Below, in pieces: positions 24,172 to 35,396 of a DNA stretch of 64,000 bases. Within the stretch, counting starts at the first letter, position 1. Each line of letters begins with the position of its first letter. The notes below the pieces were generated by a model, which did not search any database, had not been told where the DNA came from, and saw nothing but the letters and a program-made list of their open reading frames with translations. Both the position numbers and the translations under genes were made by a program. Origin of the DNA: Pontederia crassipes (Eukaryota > Streptophyta > Magnoliopsida > Commelinales > Pontederiaceae); contig JAUKPH010000018.1 of NCBI GenBank assembly GCA_030549335.1, positions 682,001-746,000 on the forward strand. The letters run 5' to 3'.

Positions 24172-24693
24172 GCAAGTTACTATTTTATTTCTCCTTTAGA
24201 ATCCATTTGTTTGTTTAAGTATGGTATATGTTAACTGTGGTATTTCAATAAATAGTGCCCCAGGGAAAATAAAAGCAATGTCTCAACTTTTGTCCAAAGC
24301 AAGAGAAGCATTGTATGACTGCAGGGCAGTAGCAGCAAGACTCAGAATTATGTTACAATCAGCAGATGAACAAGTTAGAGGCTTGAAAAAGCAAAGCACA
24401 TTCCTTAGCCAATTGGCTGCGAAGATGATTCCTAATGGAATTCACTGCCTATCTATGCGTTTAACTATAGACATTACCTCCTCCCACAAGAGAAAAGAAG
24501 ATTTCCTAGAAGCGAAAATTTGGAAAACCCGAATCTTTATCATTATGCCCTTTTCTCTGACAATGTTTTGGCTGCATCTGTTGTTGTTAACTCAACTGTT
24601 ATGAATGCCAAGGTATCAAACCTCTTTGTTCCTTTTGTTATTTTGTTGTTATATCTCTGCAAGTCAACATCCAAATGAACTAAACTTTTTCAG

Positions 24694-25281
24694 GAGCCAG
24701 AGAAACATGTTTTCCATCTTGTTACTGATAAGCTGAACTTTGGGGCCATGAGCATGTGGTTTTTGCTCAATCCACCTGGAAAAGCAACTATTCATGTTGA
24801 GAATGTTGATGATTTCAAATGGCTAAACTCATCATATTGCCCTGTTCTGAGGCAACTCAAGTCCACTGCGATGAAAGAATACTATTTTAAGGCAGATCAT
24901 CCAACAACCCTCTCAGCAGGCTCCCCCAACCTAAAATACAGAAACCCAAAGTACCTGTCTATGCTGAACCACCTAAGATTTTATCTCCCTGAGGTCTATC
25001 CCAGGTTAGATAAAGTACTTTTTCTTGATGATGATATTGTTGTTCAAAAGGATCTGACACCATTGTGGTCTGTAGATCTTAAAGGAAATGTAAATGGTGC
25101 AGTTGAGACTTGTGGCGAAAGTTTCCATCGTTTTGATAAATATCTCAATTTCTCAAACCCTCATATTGCTCATAACTTTGATCCTAATGCATGTGGTTGG
25201 GCCTATGGTATGAATATCTTTGATCTTGATGAATGGAAGCAGAAAGACATTACTAGGATCTATCACAAATGGCAGAATATG
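24694..25281 (+). pseudogene. GAUT catalytic exon (GT8 core)
   Basis: A 196-codon exon, open throughout, with a cag acceptor before 24694 and a GTAAGT donor at 25282. Key blocks are HLVTDKLNFGAMSMWFL, NSSYCPVLRQL, LNHLRFYLPEVYPRLDKVLF, the DDD metal-binding motif and NGAVETCGESFHRFDKYLNF. Its conservation contrasts with the broken exons before it, which suggests the gene died recently or that this part still decays slowly. Confidence 0.9.
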
Positions 25282-26622
25282 GTAAGTTCTCACGAGTTTT
25301 CATCATTGAATGCATAGGAAAATTGATGATTTCTACAAGTAGGAGTTACAAATATGTTTACTAGAGCCGGGCACTGGAAATGGAACCTTTTTTTATAAAG
25401 TGCCCGGAAGTTTATTATTTCCTGTTCTGTAGTTAGTTTCATGATAACAAAAAACTAATATGTACTTTATAATCATTTACATCTGAAGCACTTAACAAAT
25501 TTTAGAGCAATGTACAATGCATCCAAATAGGCATCATGCACCTAGTATCATTGGAACACAATTGATTTTGTTTTCTTTTTTAGCAGACGATTTTTTTGCT
25601 GCATCTTATGTGGATGCCTGTTGAAAAGTATCAGTGTTTTGATGCTTCATCTTATGTATGTGTATTACATTGTATTTTTTTAAGGACAATGCCTTATTTA
25701 TTTTGCCCCTAGCAAATTTTTTTATTCTTTTGTCCCGTCATTGTGTTTTCTATCAATTCTATCGGGCAGTGTTTTGTTCTTCTTAGTCTCTAGGCTTTGA
25801 AACATTGTATCAAGGATACAGGATAAATTACTCCAAAACCATTGCTTTTGTACTGGAACTGATGCTGTAAGTCTATTGACATTAAAAGAAACCTGTAAGA
25901 CATATTTGTCGAAGTGTATATTAGCTTGATGAACTCGTCATCTTTCTTACAAATCTTTGAGAAGAAATTCATATTTTTATATTAACATGCTTAATATTCT
26001 TACGTGTGCGTTAAATATTTTGCATCGTGTGAACCAATTCAAAGAGAAATATTTCTTTCAATTCCTGGTTGAGAAATAAATTACATGTTTCATCACTGTG
26101 ATTTAATAGTTCCTCTTCTGTGAATTTCTACTGACGTAGTTACCATGCCATCTCCCGTGATCCTGGCAATTTTTTAAACAGCAGCCTCAGGCCAGCAATC
26201 TAAGCCCCCATATTTTTTTTTCTTGAAATCTGAGATAAGTTCTCAAAAGCTGATAAATCCAAGGTCTTCCTCATTTCAATGCGGTCTAATGCGAGGTTCG
26301 TTGCTTTTCCAGTACTCATGCATTATGAACATGTAATGAATAATTTTGAAACTATAAAATGATACCTTCAAATAACCTTGTTCTTTCATCTCTGTACACA
26401 CTACACATATCCATGTTCTTTCATCTCTTTCCATTTGAAACAAAGAGAACAGGCGGTCCATCCCCTTCAGGAGTTGCAGACTTCACTGCATCAGTATATA
26501 GTTCTATTCAACTGACACTTGTAACATATTTACACTGCCGTTTCTTCTCAGTTCAAAGAAAAAGAATTCTGAGCCTTTCTTCATGCTGTGCATTAGGCGA
26601 GATCAGTATGAGTTCCCCCTTA
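25282..26622. other. Intergenic DNA between GAUT pseudogene and STAY-GREEN
   Basis: The expected last GAUT exon is absent and no other coding block is recognised. The right part is the 3' flank of STAY-GREEN on the minus strand. Plus-strand frames from 26583 onward are shadows of STAY-GREEN exon 4. Confidence 0.5.
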
Positions 26623-29119
26623 TCATTGCTGCAGTTGGCCGGATGTCTCGGGCCGGTGCCCTTCTTGGCAGTCGTGCGGCCAGGGGATCAAACTCTGCGG
26701 AGGGAAGCAGCAGTCGCACGGCTGCGGGCACCGCTGCGGCCGCTCTGCAGGTGAAGCCGGAGGCGCCGGCAGTGCGCTCCCATGGCCAGTGGAAGCCGCA
26801 TGCCTGAGAGGCCCCCAGCACTCCACCCGGTTGAACTGGGGAAGGTTGGAGTGGAAGTAGACCCACACCATCGCCTCCTCCAGCTCCGGGTAGTTGTTGA
26901 ACAGGCTCCCATCGCCGTGGACGAATGCCTTCAACACCTACACTTGTAACCCACGCATGCATGCATGATCAGCGAAGGGTGCATCCATGCATGCACGAAA
27001 TGAATGAAACGTGCGTAACTATGTGCGTACCACGGGGAGCTCTTTGGAGAAGATGTAGTAGCGGAGGTTGGCGATGAGGTCAAGAAGGACGTGGCCGCCG
27101 CTGATGTGGCAGTGGACGTGGAGGGACATCTTCCCCTGGACCTTCTTCCACTCGGCCACCACTTCGTCCCTCTGCAGCCGATTGTACCACCCCTGCAGCT
27201 GATCATTCGTGCATCACCCCATTCCATTGCATGCATGGTTCAATTTACTTGTCAGAGACGTGCCATGGATCGGATCACATACGATACATATATATGATGA
27301 ACTGTTGTTGTATCATCCATTGATATTACAATTGGTACCTGGGCGCGGTTGATGGTGTTGGAGACGGCGAGGGTGATCTTGGCGGTGATGTCGCTGTGGG
27401 TGAGGGTGTAGGTCCTGGGGAGCTTCCCCGGGTGCTTCTCCTCGTCCACCCCCAAGAACAGCACCTTCAGCTTTGAAGCCTCGAATATCGCAGGGCCGAA
27501 CAATCTCCCAACCTGATCAAACAAACAGGCAATGACATTGAATCCATCAATCCCTCATCGTCTTGTTCCATTGATCTCTTTTCTCATTGTTGAATCTTAA
27601 ATCTATTGCTGTACGAGATTATTAGCATCTTAATAATCTGATATTCAAAAGAAACCGAAAGGATCTTATTAAATTAATAACTTTCAAAAATTGAATCCAA
27701 AATAACTTCAACTCCCGTAGGTTAATTTTGGGGCACAACATGGTGCGGACCAAACTCATTTACTTTTTACACATGTAGAATACAGAAGCATAAGTTTTGG
27801 ATGAACTCATTAACAAGATGCATCTTGTGGGCTTGTCCGGTTCGTACTTGCAATATGTATCAATTTTTTTTTTCGGTAGTTGCAATATGTATCAAATTAA
27901 TATGCGGTAACGAGTAATTGTCATTTAGCAATCAAACCTCGTTGTTTACTCAGTATTTTATTCATCGGTGCCTCACGAGACACGTTCTAGTAGTAATAAA
28001 AATATTAAAATAAGGTCGTTACTTGGCCCCGGTAGGTTGGGTGTTTTATTAACACGAGGACTTTGCGTGCAGCCACACGCATTTGAATGTGGCTGAGATA
28101 TTTTATTACTTTTCTATTATGCTGCCCTTTTATTTAGTAGGTCAAAAAGAAAAAAAAATGAAGTTTCATCGGCAGGATTAGGAACTAATAATTCCAAGTT
28201 TAATGTTAGAAGTCATCAAAATATTATTTTCTTCTCTTTGTTTTGATTCTGAATTAAACAAATCCTACTGGTTCTTCCTATGAAAAAAAACACATTAACA
28301 TTAAAGGCCGTAAATTTAGAAAATAATTCCAAGAATTTTAGGTATAAAATTATTATTATTATTTTGTATCTCAATTATTTTGTCGTTATTTGGGTTGATT
28401 AAATGGATCGACGACCAAGATTAGAGGAATATAAGTCGCGAATAAACAAAGAATAGTTAAAAGGAAATAAAAATATAAGAAATCGCTTTAGCTACTAAAA
28501 CTTAAAGCATCATGAGAGAAGTTTAATAGTTGAATTACTTGATCTAAAAACTGATTTATTCGGCACCTTACTTGTATACATAGCAATAAATACTAGTAAA
28601 AATAAATAAATAAATAAATACCAGAAAACAAAAAGGAACCCACTTCACTTGAGTAACGTTTCTTGGCGTGGAGCTCGTCTTTGTTTTCTTTTCTTTCTTT
28701 TTTTCCCTTATAGAGCATGAGAATTTAACAATTCCAAGAAAAAAAAAGCATAATTATGACTTTTACGCATGAGGAGCACTAATTTCTCATGTTCGGAAAT
28801 TAAACTCCAGAAATATGAGAAGAGGGAGAAACAAAAGATGTCAGATCATAAACTTTTGCCGTCTTCCTCTTTCGTTTCTATGCAAGCAAGAAAAAAATGC
28901 AGCAGCAAAAGAATAGGCTGCAAAAAAATGCAGCAGCAAAATATTTGCTGAAGAAGCATAGAATGTGTCCTTAGAATAAACAGCTAACGAGAACCTTACT
29001 GGAACAATGGAACGCCTGGGCGATCTCCCCGGCAACGGAGCTCTCTTCTTCAGCTCCGGCGAGCTGCTCTGTTTCTTCAGCTGAACAGGCGGCAGGAACA
29101 GAGCCGCCGCGAACCCCAT
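26623..29119 (-). CDS. SGR: STAY-GREEN, chlorophyll a Mg-dechelatase
   Basis: STAY-GREEN removes Mg from chlorophyll a to give pheophytin a, the committed step of chlorophyll breakdown in senescing plastids, and recruits other catabolic enzymes at light-harvesting complex II. Four exons on the minus strand: 29119-29000, 27512-27339, 27198-27031 and 26937-26623. All introns start GT and end AG, all in phase 0, giving 258 residues. Exon 2 starts VGRLFGPAIFEASKLKV and holds GVDEEKHPGKLPRTYTLTHS. Exon 3 has GWYNRLQRDEVVAEWKKV and LHVHCHISGGHVLLDLIA. Exon 4 has FVHGDGSLFNNYPELEEAMVW and the C-terminal Cys-rich motif (CPQPCDCCFPPQ) that separates SGR from SGR-like proteins. The 40-residue first exon is Lys/Arg/Ser-rich without acids except one Glu, fitting a short plastid transit peptide. 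No frame damage is seen; the gene looks functional. Confidence 0.95.
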
Positions 29120-29305
29120 CTTCGGCGCTGACCAAAGGAGGAGTTGCGAATTGAGGCGGCGATGTCAAAGCAGAGCGCGATACGAACTGCCGCTGCGATC
29201 CAACGCAGAGAAGCTACGGAAGCAAGAGGGAGGAGATCCGAAACGCACACAAAAGAAGGAGAAAAAAAAAAGTTGAGATGGTCACGGAGATACGGCACTC
29301 TGCAT

Positions 29306-29315
29306 CTATATATTT
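29306..29315 (-). promoter_or_regulatory. Candidate TATA box of STAY-GREEN
   Basis: On the minus strand AAATATATAG lies about 190 bases upstream of the start codon at 29119, in front of a CT-rich leader (ctttttttttctccttcttt) typical of plant 5' untranslated regions. No transcript data support it. Confidence 0.4.
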
Positions 29316-29767
29316 GCTAACGATGGAGCTCAATTTCTGGGTTGCTCGTTGTCTTTGTAGTTGTGTTCTGACTGGTTTCATGCGTGAGGGGTGAAGCAAT
29401 CTTTTGTAGAAGACGACATGGAGCGCTCTCGCTGTCAGAAGGTTACTTGGACCGATACAAAGTGCGTTGGCTCTCTTTGTGCTCTGCTCGACTTCGTGCT
29501 GCTTCTACTAGCAGGAAGAGAGGTGCACGAAAGGGGAGGAGAAGTGGGAGCCGTGTGGTTCTGGATATCCCTTGCATTAAAATAATATATTGTTATTATA
29601 ATGATAATTATTATTATTAGGTCAATAACATGTTGGAAGAAAAAGAAAAAAAAAAGGTGAATGCAAATAGTCCAAATTCAAACATTGGCGAAATCAACCA
29701 TAAAATAAAAAAAAAGAAACTTAGAAGTTAAATCTGAATAGTAGGCACTTAATAATAATAATAAGAG
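29316..29767. other. Upstream region of STAY-GREEN
   Basis: Probably contains the STAY-GREEN promoter. Short plus-strand frames at 29384-29620 lack family features. An ATT/AAT tract lies near 29584-29617 and again near 29751-29763. Confidence 0.35.
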
Positions 29768-30490
29768 TTTAATGGAGTGCTCCCAACTTGCATCTTGCTC
29801 TCAATCGGATGGTTCAGATTTTGTGAGGCTTATGTCGCGGAGAGAGAGGGTGGCGAAGGCAGAGGAAGACAGGGAGAGGTGGCCGCAGCGGAGTTGGGTC
29901 CGACGATGGCGCGGCGGGGGATGGTTCGGCGATAGATGGGATAGCAGGAGGCGTCACATTGGAGGAAGAGATGCAACTCGAGGCCATGGCGGCGGAGTCG
30001 GATCTCGTCCAATGGAGGAAGAGACGTGACGAGGGCAAGGATGGCTTGAGGAGAACGCAGCGGCGGCGAGGTCGGCTAGCGGAGAAGGCAATGATGAGGT
30101 GCGGAGTGCGGCACCGAGGTCTTGCTTTGGGCAGCAACCTGTGAAGCCGGCGGCAAAGACTCGCAAAGTCGGCGGCGACGTGCGGAACCAAGACCCCCCA
30201 CCCCACCCCTCTCAGCTCTCTCTTTCTCTCTCATTCTCCAGATCTCTCCACCCTCTCTCTCTCTCACACACTCACTCACTCTGCGATGAGCACCTCGTCA
30301 TCGCGTTGTTGAACACTGGAAAGGGACTCCGGCGGAGTGGATCCGGAGATTGGCAGCGGCCAAGTGAGCGCAGGTGGCGACAGGAGGTCGTCCTCGACGG
30401 TGATGAAGAGTGTGGTGAGAAACCTGGACCGTCCGATCCCCATCGGATGGTCCAAATAATTGGGAGTAAGTTGGGAGCACCCTCGTTAAA
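29768..30490. mobile_element. Inverted-repeat element with a GC-rich core
   Basis: The left end TTTAATGGAGTGCTCCCAACTT and the right end, read inverted (TTTAACGAGGGTGCTCCCAACTT), match over about 20 bases with a few differences. A second inverted match (atcggatggt) follows on both sides. TTAA occurs at both outer ends, a possible target duplication. The 0.7-kb core is GC-rich and open in several frames, but no domain is recognised, so it is probably a non-autonomous DNA transposon rather than a gene. Confidence 0.55.
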
Positions 30491-30499
30491 TCCTAATAA

Positions 30500-30758
30500 T
30501 AGCATGTCAATAAAAAGATTGAGAGTATTATTTTCTTTTTAGATCACTAATAAGATCTTTGTACATATACAGAAAGTCGAAATTTTAATTTTTTTTCCCA
30601 TCCCTCAACATTTAGCTTGGGAAACTTGAGTCGTCTCTTAAGGCGATTGAGGACGAGGGAGAGGCGATGCAATGGTGACCGACGATCGAGAACGGGAGAC
30701 GCAATGTGTGGCGACCGATGATTGACACGATTCTAGATCGAGATTGGCGAGATTCTCG

Positions 30759-30816
<58 letters not shown>

Positions 30817-31340
30817 GGAGGGAGGGAGAGTGAGAGTGAGAGGGAGCGTCCAACAATCGAGGGTGGCCAACGATGGAGGGTGGCCGGTGATGGAGGATGG
30901 CCAATGATGGAGGGTCGGGAGAGAGAGAGGGAGGGTCGGCATGCAAGAGAAAGAGAGAGAGGGGGAGGAGGAGGGAGACAGATCATCTCGTGAGATGATC
31001 CTTAGCCGTTGGATCAGATTTAGATGGCATATGATCAAATCTAATCAGAGCCATTCGATCTGATTTGGATGGTTCAAATATTACTTTAAGCTCCTGGAAA
31101 GCTTTGAAATAGCAATTTCATTACTTCGCTCCCACCATTTTAAAATTAATTTAGTGATAAATTGAGGATTTATTTGAAAATTATTGATGGAGATCATAGA
31201 GAGCAGATATCAGAGGAGAGAGGAAAAGGCAAATTCTCCGTGAGATGTTATTTCAGCCATTGGATTGTATCTAAACCATTCAGATTACACATTTTCTTTT
31301 GAGCCGTTGGATTGCATCTAAACGGTTGCGATGTTGCTTT
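30500..31340. other. Repeat-rich region with GCCGTTGGATC words
   Basis: It has a TA tract, then GA repeats (30760-30830), then three gccgttggatc or gccattggatt words followed by atctaaa-type sequence near 31000, 31255 and 31300. Such words are common in plant DNA transposon ends. The frames here are purine/pyrimidine-strand artefacts. Confidence 0.4.
30758..30830. repeat. TA then GA compound microsatellite
   Basis: About ten TA units are followed directly by about fourteen GA units and a purine-rich tail (gagggagggaggg). Confidence 0.9.
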
Positions 31341-32506
31341 ATATCATAAGTCAATCAACTAACTATAATATGCATGGTAATATACTATCAAACTTTCTTT
31401 CTCAAATAATTTTGGATGAAGATATGAAGGTATAAAAGATATAAAAAATTTGAAAGTATAAAAGATAGGAAATAAGATGAGGTAGGGAACATCTTCATTT
31501 TATCTTTTATTTATATCACTACATGATTATAATTGACTCCTTTGTTATTTCTTTTATGCATATTATTCCCAAGTAACATAATTGTGATGTCTATAATTAA
31601 TTAAGTTTGGCTGCTTGAGAGAAGTAAATCATGATTAAACATGTTCCTTCGATATTTAATAAGATAAATAAAAAAGAGTCTCGGTATTAAAAGAAAAAAT
31701 GAGCATCTTTTCAATGGTTTAAACTTTTAGAATATGTGATAAAAGTTAACGAAAATTTTGAATTTGAAATCCAATAAGAAGTTGCATTAACAACCATTTT
31801 CCTCTTTAATTAGTTGAAATGAACTATAATATCAACACTTATAAAAATAAACAAGAATATTTTTTAGTAGCTCAAATAAACTTTTAATATAGATATAGCT
31901 AAGGGTTCAAATATCAATGAAAGTTTAATCGTCGATTGAATTAGATCAAAGTGTTTAATCCATACCTGAGAGCAATTTTAAACATTAAGAATTTGTTTGA
32001 TTTACCTGATAAAAAAGAGTAGACTATTTATGAAACTTATGTTAAAAAAGTTGTGTGATTAGAAAATAAATGATAACAACAAGAAGTAACTTTAGTATTT
32101 TTGTTCTAAAAATGTTAATGAGTTTCTTTATATTTAAATGGCTATTACGTCCTCAAAGTTCTTTAAATAAAAATATATTAACTATATAGTTTGACTATAT
32201 TAAATATTCATTGATAAATTATAGTTTACTAAAAGATTGTATTATATTTTATCATTTTAGAATAAAGGACATCTTTTATATAATGATAATATTTGAAAAT
32301 AACGATGACAATGGAGTACTCTATTATTGGGAAATCAAATAGCTTATTTGTTTGGGAAAAAAAAACTAATCTCCATTCTTATTTTTTCTAAAGTTATAAG
32401 TTGTATCCTAATAACTCAAAACTCCTAATTCATCCTTACTTGACATTCCCTGACTAATAAGTTGTTTTACTCAACTTGTAATTTTGCGAAACACTCCCTA
32501 AATCAT

Positions 32507-32537
<31 letters not shown>

Positions 32538-33564
32538 TTACATTATTAATGATGATTGCGAGATAACTTAACTATATAGTAAGCAAAATAATGTATTTCT
32601 TATTGTATGATCATAATATTACATTTGATGGATATAAATTAAGTAATGAAATTGATAGTATATTACTATTATACAACCATTCAAACAATTTCGACAATAC
32701 AATACGACATATTATATATATATATATATATATATTATTAAGTGTAGCGTAGAAAATAAACCCACGCCCTCCTCTTTTTCTTCCAATAAATAAATAAATA
32801 AATAGGTCAGACCACAGGAGTTCTGGTTTCTTGAGATTCTAATTGGGTAGACAGCCAACTAACTGTAGATACTTCCAAATCTTACATGAACGAATCCAAC
32901 ACCTAAACTTAAGGCCACCTTGACACGTATCTACGATCAAAGCCACACGAAGATAAAGAGAGAGAGAGGGAGAGAAAAAAACGTTTATATTTCTTTTCTC
33001 CTTTTGGTTTTGATCGCTTGTTAGGATTCCCCAAAAAGAGGATTGATATCTAAAATCACTAAAACATAATTAATTTAATTGACAGTATAATGGTGTTAGA
33101 CATTATTAATATCTTTCACTTTAGTTTCAACTTGGGACTATTAATATTGATTTCAGAATAATGTCTACAATTGAGCTATGTTTTATTCTAATCTTATCAT
33201 TTTTTTTTAAAAAGTAACCTTTGGATAATTATTCGTCAACTAAATTATATAATCGATTATGTTGAATGACAGGAAGGAAAGTCTTACCTTTCCTTGGATT
33301 CATATTTCGAACAGTGTTTAGGAGTAGCTCACTATCTTAGAATAAAAAATCCAGCAAGGGTGCTTGTCAAGTCAAGCTGCCTTCCACATTTTAATAACTT
33401 TGACCCATACGATTGGAGAATAAAAGTTTTATTTCTTTCTTCTATAAGATGATAAGATTTAGTTTTTTTTTTTCGCTTGTATTAAATTATTCTATTTCAT
33501 AGCTTAATTAGTAATTGAATCTATTTAAGTACAACAAAGCCAACTGCATTTTTAACCAAAACAC
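31341..33564. other. AT-rich intergenic stretch
   Basis: No coding region or element ends were recognised. TA tracts occur at about 32513-32536 and 32713-32736, and AATA repeats at about 32786-32803. Confidence 0.5.

Positions 33565-33653
<89 letters not shown>
33565..33653. repeat. ATA/AAT microsatellite, about 29 units
   Basis: An uninterrupted trinucleotide run of 89 bases. It makes a meaningless poly-Tyr frame on the minus strand. Uninterrupted length suggests high polymorphism. Confidence 0.97.
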
Positions 33654-33654
<1 letters not shown>

Positions 33655-33954
33655 TGTTCTCCTATCTTTTAAATAACTAATCTTGTACAATAATAATATT
33701 TATCCATTGGATAATAATTCTTCAGACTAATATCTTGGATAATAATTCTTCAAACTAATTTCTCCATTGCATTTTTCCTATATAATCATTTTATCCAAAT
33801 TTACTAACTCCTTATTAATTTTGTTACAGATAGATTATACAAAAAAAAAAGAGTTTCCTTCGTGTGACGAGTGTAAAATCTAAACTTTTGATATCTTTTT
33901 AGTTCGAGGTTCAAGTTCGAAATCGAATAATTGGTGGATGTTTTTGCCTACAAT

Positions 33955-34480
33955 TAGGGGTGTTCATCGGGTTGGGTTAACCCGTGAACCCGATGACCCA
34001 ACCCGATCCGAATTGGTTTGGGTCGGGTCGGATCGATAGTCGGGTCGGACCCGATCCGACCCGAACTCGACCCGTCCCATGGTCGGGTTGGGGTACGGGT
34101 TGGATTTTTCCAAACCGAGTCGACCCGACCCGACCAATCCGAGTTTTTTTATTTTTTTCCTTTTTTAATTCAAACTTAAGCTTATATTTAATTTAAAATT
34201 TATAAAAAAATTGAAATAAAATATTTTAAGTATCAAAATAATATTAGATAGTTAGAAAAATTATTTTATGCTTTTAAAATAATATTAAATAAAAATATAA
34301 AAAATAGTAAGAAAAAAATTAAAAAAAAATGAGTGGTCGGGTAATCCGACGACCCGAACCGGATCGGGTTGGATCGGATTCGACCCCCCTCAGCCCTCTT
34401 GACCCGACCCGATCAAATTTGATCGGATCAGGTCGAGTTTGTTCATGGGTCGGGTTGGACCCGACCCGTGAACACCCCTA
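33955..34480. mobile_element. hAT-like MITE with 8-bp target duplication
   Basis: The ends are perfect 12-base inverted repeats, TAGGGGTGTTCA on the left and TGAACACCCCTA on the right. Flanks are CCTACAAT (33947-33954) and CGTACAAT (34481-34488), an 8-base target duplication with one mismatch, as hAT elements make. The arms are dense in GGGTCGG/CCGACCC words in both orientations, so the transcript could fold into a long hairpin. The centre is AT-rich and non-coding. Confidence 0.88.
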
Positions 34481-34692
34481 CGTACAATAAAGAGATGAAA
34501 TTAAGCTTGCCAAAGAACTTGGGCATGTTATCTGATTGTGCTACTACAATTCATATTTCAATTCTTGGGCGTATATCGAATTTTGATACGGATCTTAATA
34601 TGGCGTCATCTTGCATGTCCATGTACTTCAAAGTTTTCCATTATTCATGATAAGTAGTTCATTCAACTTACTCTGTTTGTTTGTTCAATTCA

Positions 34693-35382
34693 TGATATGA
34701 ATCAGGAAACGCATACAATTGCAGCCGGCAATAGAAGATTGTTCTAGCAAAGTTGGATGAACAAGATAATGGTGTGGATCTCAGACATAAGAAAATTGAA
34801 GATAATCAAGAATGTTTGGAATTTACAATTAATCCATTACAAGATCGAGTTAGATCAGATCCAACTTCTCAACGGGTTATAAATTGGGCCGCATGAAGAG
34901 TCAGCATAACTTGGGCCAAATAAATCATGGTTTAACCATATTTATTTGGAATTTTCGGAATTAATTAAATATGGAATATGCTGATGAGGATTGTAATAGA
35001 AATTGAGTTTGTTATTTTGTTAAATTAGTTAGGTTACTTATGAGCTAAGTTAGGTTATTTTCTTTCAGCCCAAATTCTGTTTTTAGGGCCTATAAATATT
35101 GTTACTCATTGTTATGTTAGATATCTTTGAATCTATAAACAATTTGGCATAATTGCTTTTGCTGTGAGGGAACTCCTGCAACCCGTTCTTCGGGAACTTC
35201 TGCTGTTAATTACAAGGTTGGCTATCTTGTGGTTAAATTCATCTATTTATAATATCGGTTGCTTGGTTCATTGTAATCTTGAGGTTGATATTCCGCTGTC
35301 TTGAAAATTCATTTGATCTCGTTTCTTTGATTATCATATATTGTTCCGGTCACTCAAGACATCGTTCTTGAGTATCGTATCA
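34693..35382 (+). repeat. 5' LTR of the gag-only element
   Basis: 690 bases, aligned along nearly all its length with 39161-39835 (675 bases). The most visible difference is a short gap in the 3' copy near 39790. A promoter-like run, cctataaatattgttactc near 35090, may hold the TATA box (TATAAATA). Confidence 0.93.
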
Positions 35383-35384
35383 GT

Positions 35385-35396
35385 TGGTATCAGAGT
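35385..35396 (+). other. Primer-binding site (tRNA-iMet type)
   Basis: TGGTATCAGAGT starts two bases after the LTR end at 35382, one mismatch from TGGTATCAGAGC. Confidence 0.92.

Larger units (their letters stand above)
21993..25281 (+). pseudogene. GAUT family galacturonosyltransferase (GAUT3/4-like), truncated pseudogene
   Basis: GAUT enzymes (GT8) are Golgi type II membrane proteins that build the homogalacturonan backbone of pectin. Readable exons are 21993-22152 (short N-terminus with a hydrophobic anchor, FLFALAALLLL), 23614-23657, 23837-24171, 24256-24612 and 24694-25281. The last carries the GT8 core, FLDDDIVVQKDLTPLW with the DxD metal site, and NACGWAYGMNIFDLDEWK. The exon at 23837 has two in-frame stops (TAG 23885-23887, TAA 23933-23935). 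The exon at 24256 has a one-base deletion near 24472. A normal GTAAGT donor follows 25281, but the final exon (normally about 90 residues ending the catalytic domain) is not found before STAY-GREEN. The coding part between exons 1 and 2 is not resolved. Assignment of the 21993 exon to this gene rests on its anchor and position. Confidence 0.85.

Noticed and set aside
26583..26807. Plus-strand frame and the alternative minus frames over 26603-26962
   Set aside because: Shadows of the GC-rich last exon of STAY-GREEN.
29772..30542. Several overlapping frames of 60-147 residues, read as a possible gene
   Set aside because: All frames are open because of GC richness; the segment is bounded by inverted repeats and shows no domain, so a non-autonomous transposon is more likely.
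30612..31038. Ser/Leu/Pro and Arg/Glu repeat frames
   Set aside because: Translation of the TA/GA microsatellite and nearby purine tract in several frames.
33508..33690. Poly-tyrosine frame on the minus strand
   Set aside because: Pure translation of the ATA/AAT microsatellite.
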